The notes under the pieces: model-generated
Seen by the model: the letters and a program-made list of their open reading frames with translations, nothing else
Told to the model about the DNA's origin: nothing
Database searches by the model: none
Position numbers and translations under genes: made by a program
In this document: positions 1 through 8,695 of the stretch, piece after piece
Layout of the letters: the number at the start of each line of letters is the position of its first letter
Position numbering within the stretch: the stretch's first letter is position 1
From: Novosphingobium sp. NDB2Meth1
GTDB taxonomy: Bacteria > Pseudomonadota > Alphaproteobacteria > Sphingomonadales > Sphingomonadaceae
Direction: 5' to 3'
Assembly: GCF_900117425.1 (NCBI RefSeq)
Contig: NZ_FPEH01000012.1
Coordinates: 310,001 to 374,000 of the forward strand
DNA length: 64,000 nucleotides

Positions 1-1
1 G

Positions 2-166
2 CAGATGATCGGGCTCGGCGGCGGGCCGCTGATTGCGGGACAGCTGCTCGATGGCAGCGGCTATCTTTCGGCGGAGCTGCTGTGCGTGGGGCTGTTTATC
101 GTGAGCTATGCGTTGCTGCTGGTTCCCATCCGCAAGCATCAGGCGCTATCCGCGCTGCCTGCCTGA
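2..166 (+). CDS. C-terminal end of a membrane transporter, probably MFS (partial)
   Basis: Only the last 54 codons lie in the window, ending in TGA. The peptide starts with a glycine-rich loop (GLGGGPLIAGQLLD), followed by a hydrophobic helix and a short basic tail. This looks like the penultimate loop and last membrane helix of a major facilitator superfamily permease. It stops 24 bp before gabD on the same strand, so it may be the first gene of the gab operon and supply the substrate. The family call rests on this short tail only. Confidence 0.5.
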   Translation, partial: QMIGLGGGPLIAGQLLDGSGYLSAELLCVGLFIVSYALLLVPIRKHQALSALPA

Positions 167-190
167 CCTTGTTTCGAGAGGAGTTCGTGC

Positions 191-1600
191 GTGTTTGAAA
201 CCGTGCCGGAAGGAACCGGCCTCGCTGTCCATAACCCTGCGACCGGCGCGCTGATCGCGACGGTGCGCGACTATGCGCCTGCCGAGATCAGCGCGATCAT
301 CGATTCGGCGGATGCGGCGCGGCCCGCCTGGGCGGCGCGGACCGCCAAGGAGCGTGCGGGCGTGCTGCGGCGCTGGTATGGGCTGATCATGGAGCGGCAG
401 GAGGAGCTTGCCGCGCTGATCACCGCCGAATGCGGCAAGCCGCTGGCCGAGGCGCGGGGCGAAGTGGCTTATGGCGCCTCGTTCATCGAATGGTTCGCCG
501 AGGAAGCCAAGCGCGCCTATGGCGAGACGGTGCCGACCTTTGCGAACGGCAAGCGCGTGCTGACGATCAAGCAGCCGGTGGGTACGTGCGCGGCGATCAC
601 GCCGTGGAATTTCCCGATAGCGATGATCACCCGCAAGGTGGGGCCGGCGCTTGCTGCGGGGTGTTCCATCGTGGTCAAGCCTGCCGAGGCGACGCCGCTG
701 TCCGCGCTGGCGCTGGAGACTTTGGCGCGCGAGGCGGGGGTGCCGGAAGATGTATTCCGCGTTATGCCGTCTAACGATCCGGCGGGAGTCGGCAGCTTGT
801 TCTGCCGCCATCCCAAAGTGCGCAAGCTGAGCTTCACCGGATCGACCCGCGTCGGCAAGATCCTGATGGCGCAGGCGGCTGAGAACGTGACGCGGCTGAG
901 CCTCGAGCTGGGCGGGAATGCGCCGTTCATCGTGTTTGACGATGCCGATCTCGACGCGGCGGCGGATGGGCTGATGGCGAGCAAGTTCCGCAATGCCGGG
1001 CAGACCTGCGTCTGTGCGAACCGCGTGCTGGTGCAGGACGGGGTCTATGACGCGTTTGTCGAGCGGGTGCGGGCGAAGGTGGCGGCGCTGGTGGTCGGCG
1101 ATGGCGCCGCGCCGGGGACCACCATCGGCCCGCTGATCAATGCAGCGGCGGTGGAGAAGGTCGACAGCCTGGTGCGCGATGCGCTGGCGGGCGGTGCGAG
1201 CGCGCTGATGGGGGGCAGTCGTTCCAACGCAGGTCCGGGGTTCTTCGAGCCGACCGTGCTGACCGATGTGCGCGGCGATATGGGAATCGCGACTTCGGAG
1301 ATATTCGGGCCGGTGGTGCCGCTGATCCGGTTCAGCGACGAAGCCGAGGCGGTGCGGCTGGCCAACGACACGCCCTACGGCCTTGCCGCCTATTTCTACG
1401 CGCGCGATCTGGGGCGCGTGTGGCGGGTGATGGAGGGCCTTGAATACGGGATGGTCGGCGTGAACGACGGCATCCTTTCGACCGAAGTCGCGCCGTTTGG
1501 CGGCATCAAGCAATCCGGCCTTGGCCGCGAAGGATCGCGCCACGGCCTCGATGAATATCTCGAACTCAAATACTGCCTGATGGGGGGAATAGGCGCATGA
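191..1600 (+). CDS. gabD: NAD(P)-dependent succinate-semialdehyde dehydrogenase
   Basis: A full-length (469 aa) aldehyde dehydrogenase superfamily enzyme. Conserved features are the cofactor-loop motif TPWNFP near residue 138, the general-base glutamate in LELGG (E239) and the catalytic cysteine in NAGQTCVC (C273). The second cysteine two residues on (C275) is typical of GabD, where the pair can form a redox switch. The GTG start is chosen because a GAGAGGAG ribosome site lies 7 nt upstream. It overlaps gabT by 4 bp (ATGA), so the two are probably translationally coupled. Together they would turn GABA into succinate in the cytoplasm. Another semialdehyde substrate is possible, but the gabT neighbour supports the name. 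Confidence 0.85.
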   Translation: MFETVPEGTGLAVHNPATGALIATVRDYAPAEISAIIDSADAARPAWAARTAKERAGVLRRWYGLIMERQEELAALITAECGKPLAEARGEVAYGASFIEWFAEEAKRAYGETVPTFANGKRVLTIKQPVGTCAAITPWNFPIAMITRKVGPALAAGCSIVVKPAEATPLSALALETLAREAGVPEDVFRVMPSNDPAGVGSLFCRHPKVRKLSFTGSTRVGKILMAQAAENVTRLSLELGGNAPFIVFDDADLDAAADGLMASKFRNAGQTCVCANRVLVQDGVYDAFVERVRAKVAALVVGDGAAPGTTIGPLINAAAVEKVDSLVRDALAGGASALMGGSRSNAGPGFFEPTVLTDVRGDMGIATSEIFGPVVPLIRFSDEAEAVRLANDTPYGLAAYFYARDLGRVWRVMEGLEYGMVGVNDGILSTEVAPFGGIKQSGLGREGSRHGLDEYLELKYCLMGGIGA

Positions 1601-2904
1601 CCAGCCCGATGACCAACAATGCCGAGCTTTGGGCCCGCCGCGAAGCCGCCGTGCCGCGCGGGGTCGGATCGATCCACACGCGGTTTTTCGAGCGCGGGGT
1701 GAATGCGGAAGCCTTCGACGCGGAAGGCAATCGCTACATCGATTTCGCGACCGGGATTGCGGTGTGCAACACCGGGCATTCGGACCCGCGGATTGTCGAG
1801 GCGGTGAAGCGGCAGCTCGATGCGTTTTCGCACTGTTCGTTTCAGGTGACGCCGTATGAGAGTTACATCGCGCTCGCCGAGCAGCTGAATGCGGCGGCGC
1901 CCATCGCGGGGCCGGTCAAGACAGTGTTCCTGACGACGGGGGCGGAGGCGCTGGAGAATGCAGTGAAGATCGCGCGCTCGGCGACCGGACGGCGCGGGAT
2001 CGTGACGTTCCAGGGCGGCTATCACGGGCGCACGCTGCTGACCCTGGCGATGACGGGGAAGGTGCTGCCGTACAAGGCCGGGTTCGGTCCGCTGCCGGGG
2101 GATGTGCACCACACGCGGTTTCCGATCCCGTATCACGGGTTTGACGAGAAGCAGGCCGTCGAGGCGCTGCAGGCGCTGTTTGCCTCGACCATCGAGCCGA
2201 GTGCCGTCGCCGCCATCGTGCTCGAGCCGGTGCTGGGCGAGGGCGGGTTCTACACCGCGAGCTATGCCTTCTTCCGCGCGCTGCGCGAGATCTGCGACAA
2301 GCACGGCATCCTGCTGATCGCCGACGAAGTGCAATCGGGCTTTGCGCGGACGGGCAAGCTCTTCGCGATGGACTGGGTGCGCGAGGCGACCGGGGTGACG
2401 CCGGACATCATGACCATTGCCAAGGCCATGGCGGGCGGCTTCCCGATCTCGGGCGTGATGGGCCGGGCGGACCTGATGGACGCGCCGGAGACGGGCGGGC
2501 TGGGCGGCACGTATGGCGGCTCGCCGCTGGGCTGCGTGGCGGGGCTTGAAGTGCTCAAGATCATCGAATCCGACGGGCTGTGCGAGCGCGCGGTCCATAT
2601 CGGCAATACGATCAAGGGCACGCTGCGCGCGCTCCAGCAGGGCGGCATGCGCGTGATCGGCGATGTGCGTGGTCCCGGCGCGATGGTGGCGATGGAACTG
2701 GTGCACGATGGCGATCCGGACCGGCCCAATCCGGAGCTGACCAAGGCGGTGGTGACCGAAGGCGCGAAGGACGGGCTGCTGCTGCTGTCGTGCGGGATGC
2801 GCGGGAATGTGGTGCGTTTCCTGCCGGCGCTGACGATGCCGGACGAGCTGCTGGGAGAAGCGATGGACCGGCTCACCGGCGTGATGCGGCGGGGAGCGGG
2901 CTAG
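1597..2904 (+). CDS. gabT: 4-aminobutyrate aminotransferase (class III, PLP-dependent)
   Basis: A 435-aa class III aminotransferase of normal length. The cofactor-binding aspartate lies in IADEVQSGFARTG (D243) and the Schiff-base lysine in MTIAKAMAGGFP (K276). TTGAEALENAVKIAR near residue 113 is the phosphate-binding region seen in GabT and related omega-aminotransferases. The start overlaps the gabD stop. The enzyme would transfer the GABA amino group to 2-oxoglutarate, giving succinate semialdehyde for GabD. Other omega-amino acid aminotransferases share this fold, so the substrate comes from the gene pairing. Confidence 0.82.
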   Translation: MTSPMTNNAELWARREAAVPRGVGSIHTRFFERGVNAEAFDAEGNRYIDFATGIAVCNTGHSDPRIVEAVKRQLDAFSHCSFQVTPYESYIALAEQLNAAAPIAGPVKTVFLTTGAEALENAVKIARSATGRRGIVTFQGGYHGRTLLTLAMTGKVLPYKAGFGPLPGDVHHTRFPIPYHGFDEKQAVEALQALFASTIEPSAVAAIVLEPVLGEGGFYTASYAFFRALREICDKHGILLIADEVQSGFARTGKLFAMDWVREATGVTPDIMTIAKAMAGGFPISGVMGRADLMDAPETGGLGGTYGGSPLGCVAGLEVLKIIESDGLCERAVHIGNTIKGTLRALQQGGMRVIGDVRGPGAMVAMELVHDGDPDRPNPELTKAVVTEGAKDGLLLLSCGMRGNVVRFLPALTMPDELLGEAMDRLTGVMRRGAG

Positions 2905-2963
2905 GGCCTGCGGGTATTTGCCCCAGGGAGGGCTGCGAACGGCCGCCTTCCGCGCTTCCGGTG

Positions 2964-3080
2964 CTCACGTACATGAAGTACGCTGCGCTCCGGGTCGCGG
3001 AAGCCAGCCATTCTCGCTCCACCCTGAGCCAAATCCCCACAGGCCCTGAAGTGGCGAAAAAGGGGACTGTCCCTATTTTT
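2964..3080. repeat. Intergenic imperfect hairpin plus bidirectional terminator-like stem
   Basis: Two structures lie between the convergent gabT and AraC-type genes. The first is an imperfect inverted repeat around 2964-2995 (CCGGTGCTCACGTAC against the complement of GTACGCTGCGCTCCGG). The second is a stem at 3057-3080, where AAAAA-GGGGA faces TCCC-TA-TTTTT around a 3-nt loop. It has A and T runs on both flanks, as expected for a terminator working in both directions, and it overlaps the stop codon of the regulator. Confidence 0.5.
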
Positions 3081-4077
3081 CGGTCTTGCGGTAGCGGCCT
3101 GGCGATACGCCGAAGTGGCGGGCGAAGGCACGGGTGAAGCTGGCGCTTTCGGCGAAGCCGACGTCGAGCGCGATGGCGCTCACGTTGCGGCGGCTTGTGC
3201 GCAGCAGGCGGGCGGCGGCTTCCATGCGCTGGGCATTGACGAGTGCGCGCCAGCCGGTGCCTTCGGCGGCGAGGCGGCGGTTGAGGGTGGGGACCGAGAG
3301 GCCCAGCCGTGACGCCACTTCGGCGAGGCTGGGCGGCGCATCGAGGGGGGCGGCTTCGATCAGGGCGCGGACCTGGCCGGTGAGCGAGGCGTCGGAGCCG
3401 CGGCCGGCGAGGCGCTGGAGGTGTTCCTCGATGATCGGATGAAGGCTGGGGCTCAGCACGCGGCCGCGGGTTTCGAGGTAGCGTCCGTCCATCGTGATCG
3501 CGTTGCAGTCCTGCTCGAAGAACACGTCGCAGCCGAAGAAATCGCGGTAGCGGGCATATTCGCCGACCCGTTCGTGCTCGAAGCGGACTTCGCGGAATTC
3601 GATATCGCCGCCGGTGAATTGCCGGGCGAGGCTGAACATCGCGCCGATGGAATATTCCGCGTCCTGCCGGCGCCGGGTGAGCGATTGATCGAGCACGCCG
3701 TAGGAGAACGTGGCCCAGCGGCCTTCATCGTCGAACTGGTGGCGGCTCGCCTGCTGCATGGTGGCAAGGTGGCGGGTGAAGCTGGTGAAGGCGGTCCTGA
3801 GATCGGGTGCGCTGAGGAACAGGAAACTCAGCGGGCCGAGACTGTCCGAGCCGGACAGGCGGCCGACGTGGAGGCCGAAATGGGGATTGCGCACGAGCTG
3901 TGCCGCGTCCTCGAAAAAGGCGATGAAGTTTGCGAGCGGGATCAGGCCGTCAGGGTCTTCCAGCATGGCGCGGGTGACGCCGATGCGCGCGAGCAGGCTG
4001 GCGGCGGAATGGCCGGTGAGTTCGACGCAATTGGCCACGTGGCGCAGGAATTGCGCGGCGATCTGAGGTTCGGCCAT
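3073..4077 (-). CDS. AraC-family transcriptional regulator with arabinose-binding-like N-terminal domain
   Basis: 334 aa. The first ~200 residues resemble the ligand domain of OruR/ArgR-type AraC regulators (PF12625-like). The last ~90 residues carry the paired helix-turn-helix, including SLAEVASRLGLSVPTLNRRL and the family signature FAESASFTRAFARHFGVSPG. It points away from the gabDT genes and sits 31 bp from the end of the FAH-family gene, in the same direction. It may control one of these neighbours; the sequence does not show which. The downstream hairpin overlaps its stop codon. Confidence 0.85.
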   Translation of the reverse strand: MAEPQIAAQFLRHVANCVELTGHSAASLLARIGVTRAMLEDPDGLIPLANFIAFFEDAAQLVRNPHFGLHVGRLSGSDSLGPLSFLFLSAPDLRTAFTSFTRHLATMQQASRHQFDDEGRWATFSYGVLDQSLTRRRQDAEYSIGAMFSLARQFTGGDIEFREVRFEHERVGEYARYRDFFGCDVFFEQDCNAITMDGRYLETRGRVLSPSLHPIIEEHLQRLAGRGSDASLTGQVRALIEAAPLDAPPSLAEVASRLGLSVPTLNRRLAAEGTGWRALVNAQRMEAAARLLRTSRRNVSAIALDVGFAESASFTRAFARHFGVSPGRYRKTEK

Positions 4078-4108
4078 GGGGCGAACCTATCAGTCGCCGC
4101 GCTTGCCG

Positions 4109-4996
4109 TCACTTCGTCTCGAGCGCGGACTCATAGAACGCAGCGCCCTGGCCGCCGGCGGCGCGCAGCCCTCGGAATTCCCAGTCGCCGCCCATCGCGG
4201 TGGAGATCACTTCCTCGGATTCAGTGGGCTGTGCGCCGCAATCGTCGCGGATCGGGGTGGGGCCGTGGACGATGGTGTTGGTGAGCTTGCCGAGGCCTTC
4301 GACTTCGACCTCCACGACATCGCCGGGCTGGACCGGGCGGCTGTTCGCAGGGGTGCCGGAGAGGAGCACGTCGCCGGGTTCGAGCGTGATCGTGCGGGCG
4401 ATATCGGCGACGAGGTAGTGCATGTCCCACTCCATCTCGGCTGTGTTGCCGTCCTGCTTGACCTCGCCGTTGACGATCGTGCGGATCTGCTTGCCCCGGA
4501 AATCCCAGCCGGTGACGAGGCCGGGGCCGATGGGGCAGAGCGTGTCAGACCCCTTGACGCGCAGCATCGAGCCCGCGTCGGTGTCGCGGAAATCGTGGAG
4601 GCCATAGTCGTTGGCGACCGAGTAGCCGAGGATGTAGTCGGCGGCTTCCTCCGGCGAAATGTTGCGGCAGGAGCGGCCGATGACGATGGCGATTTCGCCT
4701 TCGTAGTTGAGGTACTTGCAGCGTTCAGGACGGACGACGGCGCCCTTATGGGTGTTGAGCGCGGTGATCGGCTTGTGGAAGTAGGTCGGCGCGGGCGGGA
4801 GCTTGGTGATGAACTCCTTGACGCGGCTTTCGTAGTTCAAATGGACGCAGATGATCTTGCTGGGATTGCACGGCGCGAGGTGCACCGCCTCGTCGATACC
4901 GATGCTGCGCCCATCCTTGGTGACGAGCTCGTCGCCGTGACGGGTGGTGAGGATGGGGTAGCCATCGAGCAGGATGCGGCGATATTCGGTGGTCAT
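4109..4996 (-). CDS. Fumarylacetoacetate hydrolase (FAH) family protein
   Basis: 295 aa. The C-terminal two thirds form the FAH fold. The metal ligands are visible as the glutamates in NYEGEIAIVIGR and the aspartate in VANDYGLHDF, with a late LLSGTPANS loop before the last strands. The family includes 2-oxohept-3-ene-1,7-dioate hydratases/isomerases and acylpyruvate hydrolases, which act on ring-cleavage products. It diverges from the acetoacetate-decarboxylase-like gene across 129 bp, so the two may be co-regulated. The exact substrate cannot be read from the sequence. Confidence 0.8.
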   Translation of the reverse strand: MTTEYRRILLDGYPILTTRHGDELVTKDGRSIGIDEAVHLAPCNPSKIICVHLNYESRVKEFITKLPPAPTYFHKPITALNTHKGAVVRPERCKYLNYEGEIAIVIGRSCRNISPEEAADYILGYSVANDYGLHDFRDTDAGSMLRVKGSDTLCPIGPGLVTGWDFRGKQIRTIVNGEVKQDGNTAEMEWDMHYLVADIARTITLEPGDVLLSGTPANSRPVQPGDVVEVEVEGLGKLTNTIVHGPTPIRDDCGAQPTESEEVISTAMGGDWEFRGLRAAGGQGAAFYESALETK

Positions 4997-5125
4997 CAGG
5001 AGGCCCTCGTTTCCATTTGTGGTATCCCTTAGCCGCGCCGGACGCCACAGGCATTGGCCGCTGCGGCCAAGCTTGGCGGGGCAGGAGCGCTAGATACGGG
5101 TGCGAGACATTCTGACGAGGTATCC

Positions 5126-5929
5126 ATGAGCGACCTGAAGGGCCTGTTCTATCCGCGCACGCCGAGCGGCAAGGCGAGCATCGTGCCGCCGGTGCCATGG
5201 CACTATTCGGGCGAACTCATCACGTTGGAGTACCGCACCGACCCGGCCAAGATCGCGGCGCTGCTGCCGGAGGGCTTTTCGCTGGCGGACGAGGATCCGG
5301 GCGCGGTCGCGGCGATCTGGGCGGACTGGCAATCGACTTCGGACGATCCGGCGCAGATCCTTGATCCGGTGCGCGTGCAGTACAAGGAGATGTTCATCGT
5401 CGTGCGCTGCAAGTTCCAAGGGAAGACCTGGTCGCGCTGCGTCTATATCTGGGTGGACAAGGAATTCGCGATGCTGCGGGGCCAGCATCAGGGCTATCCC
5501 AAGAAGCTTGGCTCGATCCAGATGAGCCGCCCGGTCTATGTCGGCAAGGCGGGGCCGCGGCTGCAGCCGGGCGGGACATTCGGCGTGACGCTCGCGGCGT
5601 TCGACCGGCGGCTGGCGGAGGGGCGCTTCACGATTACCGGGACGGCGGAGAAGCCGGGCTTCGTCAATGGCCTGCCGATGGTGCACAACCGCTGGATGCC
5701 GGCGATCGAGACCGACGGGACGCAGAGCCTCGACGAAGTGGTGACGATGTCGAGCTACGACGTCGATTTCGGGCGCTGCTTCAAGGGCGATTTCGACCTC
5801 ACGTACTTCGATTCGCCGGTCGAGGAACTGCTGGATATTGCGCCGCAGGAGAAGATCGCGGGCTATTGGCACGAAGTCGGCGTCTCGTGGCGCGCGGGGA
5901 CCACGCTGGCGCGGAACAATCTGGCATAA
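5126..5929 (+). CDS. Acetoacetate decarboxylase family protein
   Basis: 267 aa from the ATG that follows a GACGAGG ribosome site. An in-frame extension 72 bp upstream has no such site. The family's active-site lysine pair is present in HQGYPKKLG (K126-K127), the first of which forms a Schiff base with the keto acid in the classical enzyme. Most relatives in non-fermenting bacteria are uncharacterised and may act on other keto acids, with decarboxylase, hydratase or aldolase activity. Its divergent partner is an FAH-family enzyme, which suggests a role in degrading a diketo or keto acid. No signal peptide is visible. Confidence 0.78.
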   Translation: MSDLKGLFYPRTPSGKASIVPPVPWHYSGELITLEYRTDPAKIAALLPEGFSLADEDPGAVAAIWADWQSTSDDPAQILDPVRVQYKEMFIVVRCKFQGKTWSRCVYIWVDKEFAMLRGQHQGYPKKLGSIQMSRPVYVGKAGPRLQPGGTFGVTLAAFDRRLAEGRFTITGTAEKPGFVNGLPMVHNRWMPAIETDGTQSLDEVVTMSSYDVDFGRCFKGDFDLTYFDSPVEELLDIAPQEKIAGYWHEVGVSWRAGTTLARNNLA

Positions 5930-5955
5930 CGGGGTCGGCGCATTACTCCCTACTT

Positions 5956-6036
5956 CGTCACCCCCGCGCAGGCGGGGGGCCAGAGCGGCTGGCGTTGCGG
6001 TTGCGGCTCTGGATTCCCGCCTGCGCGGGAATGACG
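5956..6036. repeat. Inverted pair of a 31-nt REP-like element
   Basis: Two 31-nt arms (5956-5986 and 6006-6036) face each other across 19 nt. Each arm is itself a hairpin: CCCCCGC-GCAG-GCGGGGG on the left and TTCCCGC-CTGC-GCGGGAA on the right. The arms differ at several positions, mainly in the stem. The core CGTCATTCCCGC recurs at 22631. It lies between convergent genes and may serve as transcription terminator as well as repeat. Confidence 0.75.
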
Positions 6037-6048
6037 AGGCTTACTTTA

Positions 6049-7308
6049 TCAACGAACTACCGCGCCGCCTTTCATCACCAGTCTGATGCGGGTGAGGGCG
6101 GTCAGGTCGCGGGTCGGGTCGCCTTCGATGGCGATGAGATCGGCGAGGAGGCCGGTTCGGACTGCGCCGCGATCGGTCAGATGGAACGCCGCAGCATTGC
6201 CCGAGGTCGCGGCGATGAGGACTTGCGCGGGGGCCATGCCGGCGGCGGCCATCGCGCGCATTTCGCTCGCGTTGTCGCCGTGGGCGAAGACACCGACATC
6301 GCCGCCCATGCAGATCGGCACGCCGGCGGCCATGGCAGCCTTGAAGGCGGTGCGGCTTTCGGCGACGGCGGCGGGCGGGTGTTCGGGATCGGTCCAGCCG
6401 CGATAGCGGGAGATCGCCTCGGAGGCGGCGAGCGTGGGGCAGAAGGCGATGTGCCTGGCGGCCATGGCCTTGAAGACGGCGGGGGTTCCTTCGTCGCCGT
6501 GCTCGATGGTATCGACCCCGGCGGCGATGGCGCGGCGCATGCCTTCGGCGGTGACCGCGTGGACCGCGACGGTGCGCCCGGCATCGTGGGCGGCGGCGGT
6601 GGCGGCGTCCAGTTCGGCCTGGCTGAATGTGGGCAGGCTCGGTTCGCCCGGGCGGTAGTGGTAATCGGCGTAGAGCTTCACGACATCGGCGCCCGCCGCG
6701 ATCTGACCCCGGACCGCGCGGACAATGCCCTCTACGCCGCTCGCTTCCTCGGCGCCCTGGGGCACGATGACGCCGGGCTCGAAGCCCTTGGGGCCATAGG
6801 CGCCTTGCGCGACGATGGCGCGGGTGGCGACGAGGAGGCGCGGGCCGGGGGTCAGGCCGCTGTCGATGGCTTTTTTCAGGCCGACGTCGGCATAACCAGC
6901 GCCTTCGGTGCCGAGGTCGCGTGTCGTGGTGAAACCGGCCTTCAGCGTGATCTCGGCGGCCTTGGCGGCGCGGATGGTGCGGACAGCGAGCGGTTCGTGG
7001 AGGACCTGATCGTCCCACGGCGTTTCGTTGTAGGGGTGGAGAAACAAGTGGCCGTGGCCCTCGATCATGCCGGGCATGAGCGTCTGGCCGGGCAGATCGA
7101 TGGTCTGCGTGCCAGCGGGGACGGAGAGGTTCGGGCCGACGGCGGCGATGCGGTCGCCCTCGACCAGCACTTGCCAGCCGGGATGGGGGGCGGGGTCGGT
7201 GCCGTCGAAGACTGCTGCGGGGCGGAGCAGGGTGCGCTGCGGCTGGGCGTTCGCGGTTGCCGGGAGCGAGAGGGCTATGGCTAGTGCGATGATGAAAAGG
7301 GCCTTCAA
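6049..7308 (-). CDS. Secreted metal-dependent amidohydrolase (imidazolonepropionase-like)
   Basis: 419 aa. An N-terminal signal peptide (hydrophobic stretch 3-16, likely cleavage after TANAQ) sends it to the periplasm. The amidohydrolase metal site is complete: HGH in MIEGHGHLF, a lysine in ADVVKLYADYH, histidines in VAVHAVT and TIEHGDEG, and a late aspartate in GGDVGVFAHGDN. Close relatives act as dipeptidases or amidases on proline-containing or xenobiotic substrates, so the substrate is open. The start is TTG, supported by GGGGAG 8 nt upstream and by the signal peptide that follows directly. Confidence 0.8.
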   Translation of the reverse strand: MKALFIIALAIALSLPATANAQPQRTLLRPAAVFDGTDPAPHPGWQVLVEGDRIAAVGPNLSVPAGTQTIDLPGQTLMPGMIEGHGHLFLHPYNETPWDDQVLHEPLAVRTIRAAKAAEITLKAGFTTTRDLGTEGAGYADVGLKKAIDSGLTPGPRLLVATRAIVAQGAYGPKGFEPGVIVPQGAEEASGVEGIVRAVRGQIAAGADVVKLYADYHYRPGEPSLPTFSQAELDAATAAAHDAGRTVAVHAVTAEGMRRAIAAGVDTIEHGDEGTPAVFKAMAARHIAFCPTLAASEAISRYRGWTDPEHPPAAVAESRTAFKAAMAAGVPICMGGDVGVFAHGDNASEMRAMAAAGMAPAQVLIAATSGNAAAFHLTDRGAVRTGLLADLIAIEGDPTRDLTALTRIRLVMKGGAVVR

Positions 7309-7362
7309 GCGCCGCGCTCCCCGGTTGAATGCAGGTCAGGCCTGTACAGGAAGAAAAGCCAA

Positions 7363-7383
7363 GCCCCGTGTCAAGCACGGGGC
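7363..7383. repeat. Perfect 8-bp stem-loop
   Basis: GCCCCGTG and CACGGGGC flank a 5-nt loop (TCAAG) between the divergent amidohydrolase and desaturase genes. It has no T-run, so it is more likely a repeat or a 5'-UTR structure than a terminator. Confidence 0.5.
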
Positions 7384-7437
7384 GACGGAAACCGGGGTGG
7401 TATTCCGGTTGGCGGGAGACATCTGCCTCTGCCAGTT

Positions 7438-8550
7438 GTGGAGCGTTTGCGAACCGGCGTGACAAATTCGGCGCAGGTTTGTAGCGAGCCACTTGTGACC
7501 GTTACAGCACGCAAAGCGCCCGCCCTTTCCGAACCCGAACCAGCCCTGGCCACGCGGATCGATCCGCGGTTGCTGGCGCGAGATTTGCAGGCGTTTCGTG
7601 ATCCCTCGCCGGTGCGGAGTGCATGGGAACTGGCGATCACGCTGGTGCCGTTTGTGGCCTTGTTCGCGGCTATCGCGGTGGCGGTGAAGGCAGGCTACTG
7701 GCTGGCGCTGGCGGCGACGCCGCTGGCGGGGCTGTTTCTGCTGCGGCTGTTCATCATCCAGCATGACTGCGGGCACGGCGCATTTCTGCGCAGCCGCGCG
7801 GGGAATGACTGGATCGGGCGCTTGCTGGGGGCGTTCACGCTGACGCCTTACGATTGCTGGCGCTATTCCCACGCGCAGCATCATGCGGGCACCGGCAATC
7901 TCGAGGCGCGCGGATATGGCGATGTCGATATGCTGACGGTGCGCGAATATCGCGAACTGTCCTGGCTGAGACGGCTTGGTTACCGGCTCTATCGCCACCC
8001 GGCGGTGCTGCTGGGGCTGGGGCCGGCCTATCTGTTCCTGCTGCGCCACCGGTTGCCGATCGGGCTGATGACGGCGGGTTGGGTTTACTGGGTGAGCGCG
8101 CTGGGCACCAATCTGGTGACGGCGCTGCTGTTCGCGCTGCCGCTCAACGTCTTCGGTTTCGGCGTGACAGCGCTGGTGTTCCTGCCGGTCGTGCTGAGCG
8201 CGGCATCGCTGGGCGTGTGGCTGTTCTATGTGCAGCACCAGTTCCGGGATGCCTACTGGGAGCAGCGCGGGGACTGGTCGTTCTTCGAAGCCGCGCTCGA
8301 AGGGAGCTCGTATCTTGAGCTGCCGCGCATTCTCGCGTGGTTTACCGGGCATATCGGGATCCACCATGTCCATCACCTTTCGAGCCAGATCCCGTTCTAC
8401 CGGCTGCCCGAAGTGCTGGAGCAGCATCCGGTCTTGCGCGAACTGAACCGGTTCAATGTGGTGCAGGCCTGCGGGACGCTGCGCCTCGCGCTGTGGGATG
8501 AGCAGCGGCGCGGGATGGTGACGTTCCGTGAGGCGGCAAGGTTGGCTTGA
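7438..8550 (+). CDS. Membrane fatty acid desaturase / hydroxylase-type di-iron protein
   Basis: Up to 370 aa. It has the three histidine boxes of membrane desaturases: HDCGHGAF, HAQHH, and HHVHH near the C-terminus, which together hold a di-iron site. Four or more hydrophobic segments lie between them, in the usual arrangement for an integral inner-membrane protein. It would introduce a double bond or hydroxyl into a lipid acyl chain. The start is uncertain: GTG codons at 7438, 7459 and 7495 are all in frame and none has a strong ribosome site. No partner ferredoxin gene is adjacent. Confidence 0.8.
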   Translation: MERLRTGVTNSAQVCSEPLVTVTARKAPALSEPEPALATRIDPRLLARDLQAFRDPSPVRSAWELAITLVPFVALFAAIAVAVKAGYWLALAATPLAGLFLLRLFIIQHDCGHGAFLRSRAGNDWIGRLLGAFTLTPYDCWRYSHAQHHAGTGNLEARGYGDVDMLTVREYRELSWLRRLGYRLYRHPAVLLGLGPAYLFLLRHRLPIGLMTAGWVYWVSALGTNLVTALLFALPLNVFGFGVTALVFLPVVLSAASLGVWLFYVQHQFRDAYWEQRGDWSFFEAALEGSSYLELPRILAWFTGHIGIHHVHHLSSQIPFYRLPEVLEQHPVLRELNRFNVVQACGTLRLALWDEQRRGMVTFREAARLA

Positions 8551-8569
8551 GCCGCTGGCCCACCCCAAA

Positions 8570-8609
8570 CCCCTCCCTCCTTCGACGGGCTCAGGATGAG
8601 CGGGAGGGG
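8570..8609. repeat. Hairpin enclosing a single REP-like unit
   Basis: CCCCTCCC (8570-8577) pairs with GGGAGGGG (8602-8609). Between them lies one 24-nt copy (8580-8603) of the element that begins CTTCGAC and ends GAGCGG, found as inverted pairs at 35687-35762 and 57805-57879. It differs from those arms at about two positions. Confidence 0.65.
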
Positions 8610-8663
8610 CTTATGAAGCAGGGGTCAATCGTTGATCTGCGGGCTTGGGATACCCCTCCCCAA

Positions 8664-8690
8664 CCCCTCCCCGAACGGGGAGGGGCTTTT
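8664..8690 (+). terminator. Intrinsic terminator of the desaturase gene
   Basis: A perfect 9-bp stem, CCCCTCCCC and GGGGAGGGG, closes a GAAC loop and is followed by CTTTT on the plus strand. It lies between the convergent desaturase and TolC-family genes. Confidence 0.7.
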
Positions 8691-8695
8691 GATTT

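Noticed and set aside
146..1543. A 465-codon open frame antisense to gabD
   Set aside because: Arg-, His- and Pro-rich shadow of gabD with no recognisable domain.
5054..5125. A start 72 bp upstream for the acetoacetate-decarboxylase-like gene
   Set aside because: The extension is not family-like and lacks a ribosome site, whereas GACGAGG precedes the chosen ATG.
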